From Nemania diffusa (taxonomy: Eukaryota > Ascomycota > Sordariomycetes > Xylariales > Xylariaceae), in the NCBI GenBank assembly GCA_038501195.1, contig JBBPUQ010000009.1:744001-808000 (forward strand): DNA of 64,000 nucleotides, read 5' to 3'. The translations under genes were made by a program, and so were the position numbers. Below are positions 61,584 through 64,000 of this stretch, one piece after another. The notes under the pieces are model-generated. The model made no database searches, had not been told where the DNA came from, and was given only the letters and a program-made list of their open reading frames with translations. Numbering within the stretch: position 1 is the first letter of the stretch; the number at the start of each line of letters is the position of its first letter.

Positions 61584-62561
61584 TTTGAGAGAAGACAATG
61601 AAAGAAAAGAGGATTATTAAGACACGCTCTTCAATGCAGTAAATAGGCTAGAGGAGGTGAAAGGGTGATTCGTGTGGTATGATGGATGTTGTTGAGATAG
61701 TACTAAATTGAAGGTGTATGGACTTGTTAAGCTACCTCCAAATACATACTCTGGGGCTGCACCCAATTCCAGCTATCGTGTCAATTGAGGCCACGATTTG
61801 GGATTCCAGGATGGGCGGGGCCACTGCGTGGAAAGGAGGTTTCGCCGAGGGCCGATATGGTCCACTTTAGTATATGATACAGTAAATACAGTATAGATAG
61901 CACACTGTCTAATCCGATAAGATAAATGCTGCAGATAAATGGGGTGTGGCTATAATACTAGGTACATGACGCAGCTCGGCAAACCCCGCTACCGATTCCA
62001 GTAGGTACTCATTAAGTAAGAAGCCAACAACGTTCTCGGCCAAATTCCTGCCATCTGTGATCATAGAGCCATGTGGGGGGCGAGGGGGGCTTTGCGACTG
62101 CTAAACACGATTTACGTGACAGCTTACCAACACTAAAACTATTCAAAGTTTAAAGACCTCTGTCGGCTCAGTGCAGCTTGTCTAACCAATAATATGAGTC
62201 ATTTTCCCCTTCGGTGCAGCACTTTGTCTCTATTCCGGCTCATCAATAACAACGATAACTACAGCAGAGGGTGACAAACAAAACATGACATTTAATCGAA
62301 TCAACAGCAGCAATAAGTCTAGATCCAGTAAATTCTCGTCCATTCGTCCGTGATACATCGCACTCTATTCTATCTGCCATCTTAACCAGAGCAATCGACG
62401 TTTCACAATAAAAGAAAAGTCAGCCCATCTCATTCACACTCAGCCTTGCTGAACCCCTCCACTCGCGCTACCCCGGCTACTACTGGACGCTATCACATTA
62501 TTGCCGTTTGTTCTATACTTATTCCTCCTATTCCTCCTACTCCTCCCCGAAGACTAGAAAC
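61584..62561. other. Divergent promoter region of SEC61 beta and NPT1
   Basis: No gene is visible. A pyrimidine-rich run of TTCCTCCTA-like units at about 62521-62548 lies directly before the NPT1 ATG and is probably in its 5' UTR. A G-rich run (GTGGGGGGCGAGGGGGG) lies near 62073-62089. Confidence 0.5.
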
Positions 62562-64000
62562 ATGGACTTCAACTGGGCTTCTGAGTACCCGGAAGGGGTG
62601 CTCTCCTTCCTCGATACCGATCTCTACAAATTAACCATGCAAAACGCTGTCTTCCAGCACTACCCAGATGTCCCTGTGACGTACGCCTTCACGAATCGAA
62701 CCCCGGAAAAGAAGTTCTCGAGAAAAGCATTCCTTTGGCTATGTGATCAAATCTACAGTAGGTATCACCCCTTTACATTTTAATATCCATGTAGTTCATC
62801 CTCGTATTAATTGCCATTCAGAGCTTGGCCACATTTCTCTCCAAGATGATGAGTTGCGGTTCTTAAAGTCACATTGTAAATACTTGACTACTCCATATCT
62901 CAACTTCCTCAGCGAGTTCCGCCTCTCGCCGCGAGAGCAGTTAACACCTACCTTTATTCCCATTGGAGAGGACACAGGCGCAGACGACGTCATTGGAGAC
63001 ATCCACATCCAAATCAGCGGCAAGTGGGTAGACACCATCCTCTACGAGATCCCCCTGCTAGCCTTGACATCCGAGGCCTATTTCAAGTTCATGGACAGCG
63101 ACTGGAATTACGAGGGGCAGGAGGAGAAAGCTTTCGAGAAGGGACTACAGATTCTAGAGGCAGGTTGCACATTGTCCGAATTTGGCACCCGGAGACGCAG
63201 AGACTACCACACTCAGGCATTGGTGTTCCGGGGCTTAGTCAGCGCGAGTAAGGAGGCTGCAAATCGCGGACTCCAGGGTAAATTGACCGGAACTAGCAAC
63301 GTGCACCTTGCCATGCGATTCAATTTGGCCCCAATTGGCACAGTGGCTCATGAATGGTTCATGGGAATTGCCGCTATCACAAATGACTATGAGAGTGCCA
63401 ATGAGGAGGCGCTTCGCCGTTGGGTCGCCTGCTTCGGCGAAGGCGTGCTAGGAATCGCCCTGACGGATACCTTCGGTACCCCTGCCTTCCTGAGGTCGTT
63501 CAGCAAGCCTATTCAGGATATTCCCGAGACGGCCGATACTACTACTAGCGCCACTAAATCACCGCGGACGTATGCGCAGATCTTCACCGGTGTCCGCCAG
63601 GATTCAGGGGATCCCACTAACTTTGTTAAGATCATGCGTGACTTTTACGACAGCCAGGGCATCAAGGAGAAGAAGACAATCGTCTTCTCCGACTCTCTCG
63701 ACATTGAAAAATGCATCGAATACAAGCGGGCTTCTGACGAACAAGGCTTTCAATCAAGCTTCGGCGTTGGGACCTACTTAACGAACGATTTCACGCAACT
63801 GACAACGGGCAAGAAATCTGTCCCTCTCAATATTGTCATCAAACTGAGTTCTGCCGCCGGTAATCCTGCCATCAAGATTAGCGACAATGTCGGGAAGAAC
63901 ACAGGCGACTCAGCGAAGGTGGCTGAAGTGAAGAGGATCCTGGGCTATGTGGAGAAGGAATGGGAGGGCGGAGACGAGACGAAGAGATGGGGAACGGGCG
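62562..64000 (+). CDS. NPT1: Nicotinate phosphoribosyltransferase, 3' end beyond the window
   Basis: Exon 1 is 62562..62757; exon 2 starts at 62822 and runs open to the window end, giving 458 codons so far. The 64-nt intron splits a Lys codon. Family features: DTDLYKLTMQNAVFQHYPDV at the N-terminus, EFGTRRRRDYHTQ, the GTVAHEWFMG loop with the histidine that is phosphorylated in this family, and GVRQDSGDPTNFV with the phosphoribosyl-binding residues. Function: ATP-assisted condensation of nicotinic acid with PRPP to nicotinate mononucleotide, the key step of the NAD salvage pathway. Near the window end the sequence is charged (EKEWEGGDETKRWGTG), close to the expected C-terminus of a 420-470 aa protein, so little is probably missing. 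Confidence 0.94.

Noticed and set aside
1..64000. CRISPR array, bacterial operon or phage structure
   Set aside because: No regularly spaced direct repeats, and spliceosomal introns throughout show a eukaryotic chromosome.

Overview
The window looks like chromosomal DNA of a filamentous ascomycete (Pezizomycotina). Genes carry short spliceosomal introns, mostly 50-120 nt, with GTRNGT-type donors, CTRAY branch sites and NAG acceptors. The recognisable proteins (Gup1-like MBOAT, Pof7/Fbxo9-type F-box, Mtm1-type carrier, Msb1, Rlm1-type MADS box, TAF1, Sec61 beta, Npt1) are a typical ascomycete housekeeping set. A Sordariomycete is my guess from protein flavour only. I reconstructed exon structures by hand from splice signals, reading frame and protein continuity; nothing was aligned or searched.

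Layout. 0.3-2.5 kb: GUP1-like acyltransferase (+). 2.8-4.0 kb: multi-pass membrane protein (-). 5.5-7.5 kb: conserved coiled-coil protein of unknown function (-). 7.5-13 kb: gene desert with TACCTA-type repeats, a 35-nt poly(A) tract, a perfect hairpin and a 17-bp tandem repeat. 13-16.6 kb: accessory-looking pocket with an unrecognised two-exon gene, an APH-family phosphotransferase and a small fungal family of unknown function. 18.9-20.8 kb: F-box protein (-). 22.0-23.4 kb: mitochondrial carrier (+). 24.7-25.9 kb: uracil-DNA glycosylase (+). 30.2-33.6 kb: MSB1 (+). 34.5-42.1 kb: second accessory pocket, with an NB-ARC/TPR (NLR-like) gene on the minus strand split by an 850-bp foldback MITE, divergent from a CorA-like membrane protein gene. 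43.5-45.6 kb: RLM1-type MADS-box factor (-), followed by about 10 kb without a convincing gene. 55.6-59.2 kb: TAF1 (-). 60.9-61.6 kb: SEC61 beta (-). 62.6 kb to the end: NPT1, cut by the window edge (+).

How the genes fit together. Most are single housekeeping genes, not a pathway cluster. MSB1 and RLM1 both belong to yeast cell-wall-integrity and polarity biology, and GUP1 affects membrane and wall properties, but they are dispersed, so a functional cluster is not claimed. The NLR-like and CorA-like genes are head to head with AT-rich repeat remnants between them, as is common for fungal allorecognition/defence loci (inference).

Best observations: (1) the MITE sits in the NLR coding sequence with a TA target duplication, and removing it restores one continuous frame; (2) TAF1 appears to end in a 7-nt coding exon that supplies the last zinc-knuckle cysteine; (3) the SEC61 beta start codon is followed directly by an intron; (4) the NLR P-loop exon is followed by an intron holding a 19-bp tandem duplication.
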